Below are positions 1-8,178 of a DNA stretch of 64,000 nt, in pieces (the first letter of the stretch is position 1; the number at the start of each line of letters is the position of its first letter). A model generated the notes under the pieces. The model worked only from the letters and a program-made list of their open reading frames with translations. It ran no database searches and was not told the DNA's origin. The DNA comes from JAKFDI01 sp044508835 (GTDB taxonomy: Bacteria; Pseudomonadota; Gammaproteobacteria; Burkholderiales; Burkholderiaceae_C): positions 62,001 through 126,000 of the forward strand of contig JBIQHD010000009.1 in NCBI GenBank assembly GCA_044508835.1, written 5' to 3'. Made by a program: the position numbers and the translations under genes.

Positions 1-196
1 CCGCGATGGTTTGCGCCATGTATTCGATTCCGACCCAGGCGCCCACCTGGCCATCGGACACGAAAAGCCCGTCGGCCGGCACATCGACCTCCGCCACGGC
101 TTGCTCTTCATCTGCAGCCAGCAGCCGGTCGATCAGGCGCATGGCACCACGGTGGGGAAGATAGGCCTCGAGCGCCTGTCCTTCGATCACATCCAC
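1..196 (-). CDS. apeP: 3-hydroxyacyl-ACP dehydratase (ApeP-like), 3' part beyond the window
   Basis: Only the first 65 codons are present; the gene runs off the left edge. The visible protein opens with a short lead and then LPHRGAMRLIDRLL, followed by an acidic stretch and GAWVGIEYMAQTIA. This pattern matches hot-dog fold dehydratases of the COG4706 type (ApeP-like), which remove water from 3-hydroxyacyl-ACP during polyene chain building. A GTG start lies one base after the stop of the upstream ketosynthase gene, with GGGAG about six bases ahead as ribosome binding site. Position as the last visible gene of the aryl-polyene operon supports the call. The hot-dog catalytic residues further downstream cannot be checked. 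Confidence 0.8.
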   Translation of the reverse strand, partial: MDVIEGQALEAYLPHRGAMRLIDRLLAADEEQAVAEVDVPADGLFVSDGQVGAWVGIEYMAQTIA

Positions 197-197
197 G

Positions 198-1385
198 TCA
201 GGCTCCCGCGAACAACAGGGCGGCGTTGCTGCCGCCAAAGGCAAACGAATTGCTCAAGACCAGCCGCGGCGCGCGCCCCAGCGATTCACCGGCACCGGCG
301 ACTCGCAACGGCGGCAGTGCCGGATCGCGCGCGCCGTCCCACCAATGCGGCGGCAGCAGTCCCCGCGGGTTGTCGACGAGAACGTGCCAGGCGACCGCCG
401 CCTCGATGGCGCCGGCCGCGCCCAGCGCATGTCCGGTCAATGGCTTGGTGGAACTCACCGGCACATCGACGCCCAGGACCTCGGCCACGGCCCGACTTTC
501 CATCGCGTCGTTCTGCCGGGTCGCCGTGCCATGCAGGTTCACGTAGTCGACGGTCTGCGGCTGCACGCCGGCCCGCGTCAGGGCTTGGCGCATGGCGTCG
601 ATGGCGCCGCGACCTTCGGGGTCGGGCGCGGACATGTGGTGCGCATCGGACGTCTCGCCCCATCCCGCCAGCCGCACCGGCCCGCACGCGCGGCCCATGA
701 GGAAGAGCGCCGCGCCTTCGCCGATGTTGATGCCGCGGCGATGAACCGACAGCGGGTTGCAGCGCCCCGCGGCCACCGACTCCAGCGCGCTGAAGCCGGC
801 CACGGTGAAGCTGCACAGCGCGTCGACACCGCCGGCCACGACCACGTCGGCGATTCCGGCGCGCAGCAGCCGGGCGCCAGACGCAAGGGCCTTGGCCCCG
901 GACGAGCAGGCGGTCGAGATGGCGTGCGCGGGACCACGTGCGCCCAACTCCCGGGCGATGAATGCGGCCACGCTGCCCATCTCCTGCTGTGCGTAGTCGT
1001 AGTCGGCCGGAAAGCTGCCGCGCGCCGAATGCCGGCGCGCCGCGCGCTCGCCTTCTTCGACACCCGCGGTGCTGGTGCCGATCACGACGGCGACACGCTG
1101 CGGCCCGAAGCGTGCGACGGCGGCATCGGCGCCGGAACGGATCTGCGCCAGCGCGGCGGCCGCCAGCGCGTTGTTGCGACTGCGCTGGGTCAGCGGCGCC
1201 TCGGTCAGCGCGGGAAGTGGCCCGTCCGGCAGGCAGCCCAGGTGCAGTGGCCGCCCAGGGGAATAGCGCTCCGTCGGTGCCACGCCGTGAGGACCGTCGC
1301 CGCGGAAGAGTTGCTCCCGCAGGACGCCGGCACTCCGCCCCAGGGCCGAGACCACGCCCATCGCCTGAAGGTAGACCACCGTCAC
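198..1385 (-). CDS. apeO: beta-ketoacyl-ACP synthase (ApeO-like elongating ketosynthase)
   Basis: This 395-residue condensing enzyme should extend the polyene chain by decarboxylative Claisen condensation on ACP-bound intermediates. The thiolase-fold Cys-His-His triad is complete: Cys160 in AISTACSSGA, His285 in NLHGTAT and His319 in TGHALGAAGA. The C-terminal NSFAFGGSNA is the usual KAS signature. The GTG start was chosen because it overlaps the stop of the DUF3261 gene (GTGA) and gives a normal family length; the frame stays open further upstream but has no ketosynthase homology there. Its likely partner is the ketosynthase-like subunit that opens the operon, which lacks the catalytic Cys. 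Confidence 0.92.
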   Translation of the reverse strand: MTVVYLQAMGVVSALGRSAGVLREQLFRGDGPHGVAPTERYSPGRPLHLGCLPDGPLPALTEAPLTQRSRNNALAAAALAQIRSGADAAVARFGPQRVAVVIGTSTAGVEEGERAARRHSARGSFPADYDYAQQEMGSVAAFIARELGARGPAHAISTACSSGAKALASGARLLRAGIADVVVAGGVDALCSFTVAGFSALESVAAGRCNPLSVHRRGINIGEGAALFLMGRACGPVRLAGWGETSDAHHMSAPDPEGRGAIDAMRQALTRAGVQPQTVDYVNLHGTATRQNDAMESRAVAEVLGVDVPVSSTKPLTGHALGAAGAIEAAVAWHVLVDNPRGLLPPHWWDGARDPALPPLRVAGAGESLGRAPRLVLSNSFAFGGSNAALLFAGA

Positions 1386-1954
1386 GAGCCTTCGCCCTCC
1401 CGCAGCGCGTGTGATTCGATGTCGAGCCGGTAGCCCAGCCGCTCGTGCGCGAGTTCGGCACGCGCGGGCGACGGATAGGCGATGGAGACGACGGCGTATC
1501 CATGATGCCGAAGCACGCGGGCATCCGCGCCGGCATCCAGTGTCCAGCCGGGAGGCAGGGCGGCGCGGATCGCGGCGTCCGGCCACAGCACCAGTTGCAG
1601 GTCGCCGAGGATGCGCTCACCCGTCACCGCCGCCGGCCACCCTGCGGCCCGCGTCTCGGCCAGTCGTCGTCCATCCCACGCCAGACGCACGGCGGTCTGG
1701 CTGAGACCGAGCACCGCGAGTCGCACGGTCTGCGCATCGGCTTCGAGCAGAACCTCGAAGCGGTGCGACTGCCCATTCGCACTCACCGTCAGGCGCTGCT
1801 GCAGGACCATAGGGTGCCCGAGGCTGGCCGGTGACAGCCGCAGCGGAGGCATGTCGTCCCCGGAAGGACCGGGACTGGCGCAGCCGAGCATGAGCGCAGC
1901 ATGCGCCGCCGCAAGCAGCCATGCCAACCGACGCCAGCATCGCATGCACCGCAT
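1382..1954 (-). CDS. apeN: DUF3261-type outer-membrane lipoprotein (ApeN-like)
   Basis: A 190-residue protein with a basic N-terminus, a hydrophobic signal and a lipobox ending LMLGC, with Cys25 as the predicted lipidated residue. The mature part is compatible with the DUF3261 lipoproteins that recur in aryl-polyene clusters; their molecular role is not known, and attachment or transport of the finished pigment at the outer membrane is an inference. The ATG chosen lies one base after the methyltransferase stop. A GTG nine bases upstream is possible and would overlap that stop. The 3' end overlaps the next ketosynthase start by four bases. Confidence 0.8.
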   Translation of the reverse strand: MRCMRCWRRLAWLLAAAHAALMLGCASPGPSGDDMPPLRLSPASLGHPMVLQQRLTVSANGQSHRFEVLLEADAQTVRLAVLGLSQTAVRLAWDGRRLAETRAAGWPAAVTGERILGDLQLVLWPDAAIRAALPPGWTLDAGADARVLRHHGYAVVSIAYPSPARAELAHERLGYRLDIESHALREGEGS

Positions 1955-1955
1955 C

Positions 1956-3029
1956 TCAGGCACGCTTGAAACGCAGCAGGCTGTGGCAGTAGCCGATGCC
2001 GTCGCGCACGGTCACGAGTTTCAGGCCTGCCTCCTCGCACATGCGGATGTAGTCGCGGCTCTCGTAGACCTTGCTGTTGCCGCTCGCCATGGCGGTGAAG
2101 TACGGCGAGGTGTTGATCAGGCAGAAGGCCGCGATGTCGTGCTGCTGGCGGTCCCAGAAGGTATCGAGGATGAGGAGCTGGCCCTGCGGTGCCAGCGCGC
2201 GCACGACGCGTGCCAGGATGGAGGCGATCGCCGCCTCGCCGAAGCAACTGAGGAACTGGCTCATCCAGACGACGTCCATGCCGCCGGGCAGCGGCGCGGC
2301 GGCATCCAGCAGATCCGCCGGGTGCAGTTGCGCGCGGCCGGCAACGCCCGCGTCGTCCAGCGTGCGCTGCGCCGACGCCAGCTGTTGCGGAAGATCGACC
2401 AGATGCAACACCACCGTCGCGTCGTGCAGCAGCGCCGCGCGGCTGAACTTGCCGGTGTTGGCACCCACGTCCATGATGCGCCGCGGCGCGGTGGCAAACA
2501 CGTCCGGCAGGATCAGCGGAAACGAGGTGTCGGAGTAGCTGTGGTCGAACGCGAACCAGCTCGATTTCGCCGGCTCGGACAGGTCGGCCAGGCCTTCGTA
2601 GAGCGTCGGCCACGGCCCGAGCGCGCGCAGCCCATGGGGCTTCTGCTCGTCCAGCGACTGGCCGAGCTCGATCAGCCCCTCATAACAAACGTCGTTGACG
2701 AAGTCGAAGTTCACCTGCGTGAGACCGTCGCTGAGCACGCAATAGCCGGCACGGTCGAGCACGTAGCGTCCCGCCTGAAGGCGCACGGCGCCGGCGCTCA
2801 GGCAGCTTTCCAGCACGACCTTGAGCGCATACGCATTCCACTGGCCGGTGGCGGCCAGTTCGTCGACGGTGTGCCCGCGGTCGCCGGCGTCCGACAAGGC
2901 CTGCAGGATGCCGCGCTTCCATGCGTAGCGCACGCATTGGAAGACCACTGGCCCGAAGGCGATCTTCTGGGCCTCGAAACGTGCCTCGAGCGCGGATTGC
3001 CGCGCGGGTGAAAAGCGTTTGTCGTTCAT
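1956..3029 (-). CDS. SAM-dependent O-methyltransferase of the aryl-polyene cluster
   Basis: The 357-residue protein has an N-terminal helical part typical of the dimerisation domain in hydroxyindole-type O-methyltransferases. It is followed by a Rossmann methyltransferase core with the SAM-binding motif MDVGANTGKFS (about residues 180-190), an acidic strand end LHLVDLP and the strand LLILDTFW. The likely substrate is the hydroxyl of the aryl head group of the polyene, an inference from the cluster. The ATG overlaps the stop of the exporter gene (ATGA). Methyltransferases occur in many such clusters, but its position between the exporter and the DUF3261 lipoprotein differs from the Escherichia coli order as I recall it. 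Confidence 0.85.
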   Translation of the reverse strand: MNDKRFSPARQSALEARFEAQKIAFGPVVFQCVRYAWKRGILQALSDAGDRGHTVDELAATGQWNAYALKVVLESCLSAGAVRLQAGRYVLDRAGYCVLSDGLTQVNFDFVNDVCYEGLIELGQSLDEQKPHGLRALGPWPTLYEGLADLSEPAKSSWFAFDHSYSDTSFPLILPDVFATAPRRIMDVGANTGKFSRAALLHDATVVLHLVDLPQQLASAQRTLDDAGVAGRAQLHPADLLDAAAPLPGGMDVVWMSQFLSCFGEAAIASILARVVRALAPQGQLLILDTFWDRQQHDIAAFCLINTSPYFTAMASGNSKVYESRDYIRMCEEAGLKLVTVRDGIGYCHSLLRFKRA

Positions 3030-5404
3030 GGTGAAGACCGAGACGGACGGGAGCCGGGCTCGCAGTGCGGTGGGCCCGCCCGGCAGCAAGGGGCAAGAAG
3101 TGAAACCAGGGCGAGGCCGATCAACAGCGTCAGCCCAAAGGCTTGCAGGGACGGCGTGGCGGACAGCGCCAGCAGACCAAAGGCGAGCCAGGTGCTGGTG
3201 GCGCCCAGGGCGACCGCCAGCCAGGCGGACCCGTCGTTCCGGTGTTCGAGCAGGAAGATGCCGTAGTCGACGCCGACACCCAACAGCAGCAGCAGAGCCA
3301 GGACATTGAAGAGCTGGAAGGGCTGGCCGAGCAAACCCAGGAAGGCCAAGGTCAGGCCGGTGGCCAGCGCCGTGGGAAGCCACGCGCGCCAGGCCAGGCG
3401 GCCGAAGCGCCACCACAGCGCGGCGAACACCAGCCCATGGCCGACGACCAGCAGGTAGCCGATCACCGCCCGATAGCGGCCCAGCAACTGCGAGATCTCG
3501 GACGGCTTGTCCACCCACCGCACGCCGTCGAGCCCTTGGGCGGCACCGGCCAGCGCCGGCAGCAGCGCCGCGTCGTGAAGGCCGCGCAGCATCACCACAC
3601 TGGTCTGCGCGCCGGCCACTTCACCCAGCCAGAGCGCACGCGCACCCGCGGACACGGGGCTCGCGAGCCATTCTTCGAGCGCCAATGGCGATGCAGCGAA
3701 GCCGGGCCGCGTCATCGCCTCGCCCAACGCCGCGCGGGCCGCCGCCAGTACCTGGTGCTCGACCCGTGCGGTGAGCGCCGCATCGGCGCGCTGACGCGCG
3801 GCGGACGGCACCCAGTCCGACACGGCGCTGTAGCCGGCGATGCGCCCACCGGCCACCAGCACATCGAGACGGCGCGTCAACGCCTCTTCCTGCTGCAGCA
3901 CCGCCTCGGCACTGCCGGCGCGCACGACGTAGAACTGCGCCGCGCTCGGCAGCCCGAGCAACTCGCTCACCTGATGCTGCTGCTGCATCAGCTCGGTGGG
4001 GGAGTTCCGGAGTTGCCGCACATCGTCGTCGACATGCAGTCGCGACAGTCCGGCAAGGCACAGCACGGCGACGGTCGCATAGGCCGCCCACGCCCGCCGA
4101 GAACTCGCGAGCCGCGGCCAGCGTTCCAGGCTCGCGCCCACCACCGCCGCGAAACGGCTGGTCGACACCGGCCCCCGGTCGATCAAGGGGAACCAGCACG
4201 CCACGGTCGCAAAGGCTGCCACCAGGCCCACCGCCGAGAACAATGCCATCTGCCGCAAGCCCGGGAAGGGCGCGGTGCCCAGCGTGAGGTAGGCGAGGAC
4301 GCTGGTCAGCAGCGCGAGCGCCAAGCCGGGCAGCAACTGCCGCATCAGGCCACGCGGCTGCGCCCAAGGCCGGCCTTGGCGCGCGGCAAAGTAGTGGATG
4401 CCGTAGTCCTCGGCCACGCCCACCAAGCTGGCGCCGAACACCAGCGTCATCAGGTGCACCTGGCCGAAAACCGCCGCCGTGGCCGACAGTGCGGCAGCCG
4501 TGCCGACCACCAGCGACAGACCGATCAGCGCGATCGCCCGGATCGAGCGGAAGGCCAGCCAGACCAGCACCAGGACTGCAGCCAACGAGCCCCAGCCGAT
4601 CGTGTTGGCCTCGCGGCTGGCTTGCACCGCGGCGGCCTCGGCGTGCAAGGGCATGCCGGCGGCCAGAACCTGCGCATCAGGCAAGGTGCTGCGCACGGCC
4701 GCTTCCGCCGAACGCAAGGCGCCTCCGAAGACGGCTTTGCCGTCCAGCCTCAGCGGCGCCCCGGCAATCTCGTAGTTCAGCACCACCCATTCGCGCTGGC
4801 CGGCAAGCAGCCAGAGTTCGCCGTCGCGCGGCCGTACACGGGTCTCGGCAGCACGCGCACTCCACCACTGCGGCCAGAGCCCGAGCGGATCGGCCGACCA
4901 TTCGGACAGCCGCGGCTGAGCGCCCGGCCGATACAAGGCGGCAAGCGCGGACCGGGCCAGCAGGGTTGCGTCCGCCTCGCCCAGTGTCTCGCGCTGCGAC
5001 GGCGTCAGCAGGCGGTCGCGCCGGGACCGGTAGAAGGCCAGCGCCTGATCGAGCGTCGCGTCGGTGGCGAGCCGGCCTTCCTTCAAGGGCACGGCTTGCG
5101 CAAGAAGAGCGGAACGCCAGATCGCCGCAGCGTCCCGAGCTTGTTGCCATGTGGGCGCACCGAGCATCACCACGATGCGGCGCGCCGCGGCATCGGTCAG
5201 CTTTCGCGTCGCCAGATCCACCTCCGGCGCCTGCTCGTGCGCCGGCAGCAGCGACATCAGGTCGGCGTCGAGCCGGTCTGCGTGCCAGAAGCGCCACTGA
5301 TGGGCCGCCACGGCCAGCACGACGGCCAGCCAGACGAGCGCGGCGACAGTCCACGCGCGCCCGCGCAACGGCACGCACTGCGATGCCACGGCAAGTTCAG
5401 TCAA
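3026..5404 (-). CDS. apeM: RND/MMPL-family exporter (ApeM-like)
   Basis: A 792-residue inner-membrane protein with one N-terminal membrane segment, a large periplasmic loop, a five- to six-helix MMPL block (about residues 265-415), a second periplasmic loop and a second block (about 630-775). Conserved stretches such as VGVAEDYGIHYFA and LLGVGVDYGIFLLEHR are the helix-4 type segments expected in both halves of MMPL/RND carriers. It probably moves the polyene lipid across or out of the inner membrane together with the LolA-like protein encoded just upstream. The start is TTG, eight bases inside the preceding gene; internal GTG codons shortly after are alternatives. Confidence 0.88.
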   Translation of the reverse strand: MTELAVASQCVPLRGRAWTVAALVWLAVVLAVAAHQWRFWHADRLDADLMSLLPAHEQAPEVDLATRKLTDAAARRIVVMLGAPTWQQARDAAAIWRSALLAQAVPLKEGRLATDATLDQALAFYRSRRDRLLTPSQRETLGEADATLLARSALAALYRPGAQPRLSEWSADPLGLWPQWWSARAAETRVRPRDGELWLLAGQREWVVLNYEIAGAPLRLDGKAVFGGALRSAEAAVRSTLPDAQVLAAGMPLHAEAAAVQASREANTIGWGSLAAVLVLVWLAFRSIRAIALIGLSLVVGTAAALSATAAVFGQVHLMTLVFGASLVGVAEDYGIHYFAARQGRPWAQPRGLMRQLLPGLALALLTSVLAYLTLGTAPFPGLRQMALFSAVGLVAAFATVACWFPLIDRGPVSTSRFAAVVGASLERWPRLASSRRAWAAYATVAVLCLAGLSRLHVDDDVRQLRNSPTELMQQQHQVSELLGLPSAAQFYVVRAGSAEAVLQQEEALTRRLDVLVAGGRIAGYSAVSDWVPSAARQRADAALTARVEHQVLAAARAALGEAMTRPGFAASPLALEEWLASPVSAGARALWLGEVAGAQTSVVMLRGLHDAALLPALAGAAQGLDGVRWVDKPSEISQLLGRYRAVIGYLLVVGHGLVFAALWWRFGRLAWRAWLPTALATGLTLAFLGLLGQPFQLFNVLALLLLLGVGVDYGIFLLEHRNDGSAWLAVALGATSTWLAFGLLALSATPSLQAFGLTLLIGLALVSLLAPCCRAGPPHCEPGSRPSRSSP

Positions 5405-6017
5405 AGCGCGCCGCCTCCTCGGAGGCGAGCACGTTCGCCGTCGTGTGCTCGCTGAAGCGGATCAGGCTGCTGTCGCCCCCGGCTTGAACCAGTTGCAGGA
5501 CACGCACGTGGCGATCACCCTCGAGCTCGACCCGCACCAGCCATCGTGCGAGCGCCGCGTCGCGCGGCGTGAGCACCAGCCGCCATGAGGCCTGGCCCTG
5601 GAGTTCACCTTCCAGCCGAAAGCGCTGCGACAGGGCCTGCAGGTCGGCAGCCATCAGCGCGGACAGCATCTCGTTCACCGCGCGCAGTGCCGGCTCGTCG
5701 CGTGCGTCCAGCGTCGCGTCGATCCGCCCGTCGGGCTGCCGCGACGACAGGCGCTCGCGCGTGACCACCATCGTCGACTCGAACGGCTCACGCGTGTGCC
5801 ACAGCACGCCCTGCCCCCGGGCGACGAGGAAGTCACCGCGCGAGACCAGCGGGTTCTTGAACCCTTCGAGGGTTCTGCGCTGCTCGAAGCGCCCGCGCAA
5901 GACCGGCGCATTCGTCAGCCGGCGGCGAATCTGCTCTGCCAGCGGCTCGGCAGCCGGCGTCGCCGCAGCAAAGCTGCCGCAGAGGAACGCCGCCAGGAGG
6001 GCGCGCCGAGACATCAT
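5397..6017 (-). CDS. apeL: LolA-like outer-membrane lipoprotein carrier (ApeL-like)
   Basis: A 206-residue periplasmic protein with an apparent signal peptide (about residues 1-22, cleavage near TPAAEP). The mature sequence has LolA-type elements: a leading LRGRFEQRRTLEGF strand followed by the GDFLVARGQGVLWHT segment, where LolA has its W/F-rich strand. It would shuttle a hydrophobic product or lipoprotein through the periplasm for the neighbouring exporter. The ATG overlaps the thioesterase stop (ATGATG around TGA). Homology to LolA is by pattern only, and the protein is not the housekeeping LolA because it sits inside the pigment operon. Confidence 0.84.
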   Translation of the reverse strand: MMSRRALLAAFLCGSFAAATPAAEPLAEQIRRRLTNAPVLRGRFEQRRTLEGFKNPLVSRGDFLVARGQGVLWHTREPFESTMVVTRERLSSRQPDGRIDATLDARDEPALRAVNEMLSALMAADLQALSQRFRLEGELQGQASWRLVLTPRDAALARWLVRVELEGDRHVRVLQLVQAGGDSSLIRFSEHTTANVLASEEAARFD

Positions 6018-6442
6018 GGCTGCACCCCCAGCCTTTGGCCAAGAACCGGCGGACACACGAAGCACATCTCGCGCGTCTCCAGGCTCACCGCCACCTGGAT
6101 GGTGTACGCCGTGTTCACCTTGTGGCCGGTCGCTGCGTCGCGCATCACGTAGTCGATGCGCAGGCGGTTCTCCCACTCCACGATGGTCGCCCGAATTCTG
6201 AGCCTTTGGCCGTAAACGGCCGGGCGCACGTACTTGAGCCGCATGTCGACGACCGGCCACGCATAGCCGGACTCACGCATGCGCGGATAGTCGTAGTCGA
6301 ACTTCGCCAGCAGGGCGGTGCGCGCCAGTTCGAGGTACTTGACATAGTGGCCGTGATAGACGACTTCCATCACGTCGATGTCGTAGAAGGCCGGCATGAC
6401 CTCGATCTCGACACTCAGCCCGGGGCTTGTTTCCATGGTCAT
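6014..6442 (-). CDS. apeK: acyl-ACP/CoA thioesterase, YbgC-like hot-dog fold (ApeK-like)
   Basis: A 142-residue 4-hydroxybenzoyl-CoA thioesterase-type protein. The motif YDIDVMEVVYHGHYVKYLELAR near residues 18-39 carries the catalytic-region Asp and His of the YbgC class. In the cluster it could release the polyenoic acid from ACP or clear stalled starters. The start ATG overlaps the stop of the acyltransferase gene (ATGA), and a second ATG lies two codons on. Length and overlap pattern fit a coupled operon gene. Confidence 0.87.
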   Translation of the reverse strand: MTMETSPGLSVEIEVMPAFYDIDVMEVVYHGHYVKYLELARTALLAKFDYDYPRMRESGYAWPVVDMRLKYVRPAVYGQRLRIRATIVEWENRLRIDYVMRDAATGHKVNTAYTIQVAVSLETREMCFVCPPVLGQRLGVQP

Positions 6443-7398
6443 GAACGTTTCGCGCTCGCGGATGCCCCGTTCCAGAAAGGGAAGAAGTTGAACCACTCGT
6501 AGGGGGACCGGCTCACCAGCGCCTCCAGGCGTTGGACGAATGCCGCCGCATGCTGCGCCAGCACAGCGTCCCGGCGTCCGCGAGGCAAGTCAATGCGCGC
6601 CGCGATCCGATCGAAGTACACCGCGTGCCCCTCACCCTCGCGCACGCAACCGAGGAAATACACCGGGCACTCGAGCAAAGCCGCGAGCACATAGGGCCCC
6701 ACCGGGAACCGGGTGTCATGGCCGAGAAAGCGCATCTGCGTCGCCCGGCCCGCCGAGACGGGCACACGGTCGGCGGCAACGGCGACGAACTCGCCTTGCG
6801 ACACCTTCTCGGCCAGCATCGCCGCTGTGGCGGCGCTCAGTTCCGTCACCTGCAGCAGACGCACCCCGCCGTCGGGGTCGAGCCGATGCAGCATGCGGTT
6901 GAAGCGTTCGGCATGGTGCGTGTGCACCAGCACGTTCAGGCGCAGGCCAGGCTGGCGCTCGGCCGTCGCGCGGCACAGTTCGAGACAACCGACATGCGCG
7001 GTGAGGAACACGCCGCCCTGCCCCGCCTCGATCATGCGCAGCAGCGGTTCCTGGCCGACGAATCGCACACGCTCGAAGCGGTAGCGTCCGCTGATGGCGA
7101 GAAGCTTGTCGAGAATCGATTCGCCGAACGAGAAGAAGTGACGCAGTTCATGGCGCCACCCCGGCTGCACGCCAAAGGTGCCATGGGCGGACTGGAGATA
7201 TCGCAGGTACTGGCGGGACGCACGCCGCGCGTTGCCGCGGGTGGCCCAGTAGTAGAGCGCCACCACGCACAGGCAGAGCCTGAACGGCTGCCGTCCCAGC
7301 ACACGGTGCAGGTGAAAGAGGAACCACATGCCGCCGACGAACGTGCTTTCGCCGACGCCGGCCCAATGCGCCCCCGTCCTCGCCGCCGGCCCGCTCAT
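6439..7398 (-). CDS. LpxL/HtrB-like lysophospholipid acyltransferase of the aryl-polyene cluster
   Basis: The 319-residue protein has an N-terminal membrane-associated segment and the H-x4-E motif TAHVGCLELCR of bacterial lipid A late acyltransferases (LpxL/HtrB superfamily). It likely attaches an acyl chain, possibly the polyene itself, to a membrane lipid or glycolipid. In the Escherichia coli cluster, as I recall it, glycosyl- and acyltransferase functions are combined in one ApeJ protein, while here they are adjacent genes overlapping by four bases. The ATG at the overlap was chosen over an upstream in-frame start. Confidence 0.83.
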   Translation of the reverse strand: MSGPAARTGAHWAGVGESTFVGGMWFLFHLHRVLGRQPFRLCLCVVALYYWATRGNARRASRQYLRYLQSAHGTFGVQPGWRHELRHFFSFGESILDKLLAISGRYRFERVRFVGQEPLLRMIEAGQGGVFLTAHVGCLELCRATAERQPGLRLNVLVHTHHAERFNRMLHRLDPDGGVRLLQVTELSAATAAMLAEKVSQGEFVAVAADRVPVSAGRATQMRFLGHDTRFPVGPYVLAALLECPVYFLGCVREGEGHAVYFDRIAARIDLPRGRRDAVLAQHAAAFVQRLEALVSRSPYEWFNFFPFWNGASASAKRS

Positions 7399-8141
7399 GC
7401 CCGCACCACCTTGCGCCACAGCAGCATCGGCGCACGCGGCAGCATGCCGAGGAACAGCGCGGCGTGCATGCGCGAGATCAGCAGGTTGTCACGCCAGAGC
7501 CGGAAGTGCGAAACGCCGTCCTGCGGATAGCTGACCCGTGTAGGCAGGCTTTCGATGCGCACGCCACGCCAATGCAGCCGCACGAGCACCTCGCAATCGA
7601 AATCCATTCGTCGCCCGACATTCACCTGTTCGACAAGGGCGAGCACGCTCGCGAGCGGGTAGACGCGGAATCCGCACATCGAATCACGGATCGCGAATGA
7701 CAGCGTGTTGATCCAGACCCAGACGTGGGTGAGGTAGCGGGCATACAGGCGGCCCCTGGGCACCGAGGCATCGTAGACGGGGCGGCCGCAGATCACCGCC
7801 TGCGGGTCGCGACGTGCGCGCTCGACGAAGCGGGGGATGTCGTCCGTCTCATGCTGGCCGTCCGCGTCGATCTGCACCGCATGGCTGAAACCCTGGCGCT
7901 GCGCTTCCAGCAGGCCTGCAATGAGCGCACCGCCCTTGCCCTGGTTGCGCGACAGACGGATCAGCATGACCTGCCCGGAGTAACGCGCCGACACGCGGTC
8001 CAGCACGGCAGCACAGCCGGGTTCACTGCCATCGTCCACGAGGATGCTGCACAGCCCATGGGCGCACACCGCCGCAGCCATCCGTTCGATGGTGTGCGGA
8101 TGGTTGTATACGGGAATGACGACGACGGGCACAAAGCTCAT
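7395..8141 (-). CDS. apeJ: family 2 glycosyltransferase (ApeJ-like glycosyltransferase part)
   Basis: A 248-residue GT-A fold enzyme. VVVIPVYNHP opens the nucleotide-binding fold, LVDDGS and the DxD-type IDADGQHETDD bind the nucleotide sugar and metal, and FDCEVLVRLHWRG is the usual acceptor-side stretch. It should transfer a sugar to a lipid or aryl acceptor in the polyene lipid pathway. The ATG at MSFVPV was chosen because the fold begins there. An in-frame GTG 63 bases upstream, inside the preceding gene, is possible. It is the only gene of the operon preceded by a longer gap, 37 bases. Confidence 0.83.
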   Translation of the reverse strand: MSFVPVVVIPVYNHPHTIERMAAAVCAHGLCSILVDDGSEPGCAAVLDRVSARYSGQVMLIRLSRNQGKGGALIAGLLEAQRQGFSHAVQIDADGQHETDDIPRFVERARRDPQAVICGRPVYDASVPRGRLYARYLTHVWVWINTLSFAIRDSMCGFRVYPLASVLALVEQVNVGRRMDFDCEVLVRLHWRGVRIESLPTRVSYPQDGVSHFRLWRDNLLISRMHAALFLGMLPRAPMLLWRKVVRA

Positions 8142-8178
8142 GACGCCGCTCGGTGCCTCGATGAATCCGCGAGCGTTC

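Noticed and set aside
198..1620. Long open frames on both strands and in other frames across the ketosynthase gene
   Set aside because: They lack family features and arise from high GC; the ketosynthase frame has the full Cys-His-His triad and operon overlaps.
3143..5455. A 770-codon plus-strand open frame opposite the MMPL exporter
   Set aside because: Composition is Gln/Arg/Gly/His-rich without motifs, the usual antisense shadow of a GC-rich membrane-protein gene.
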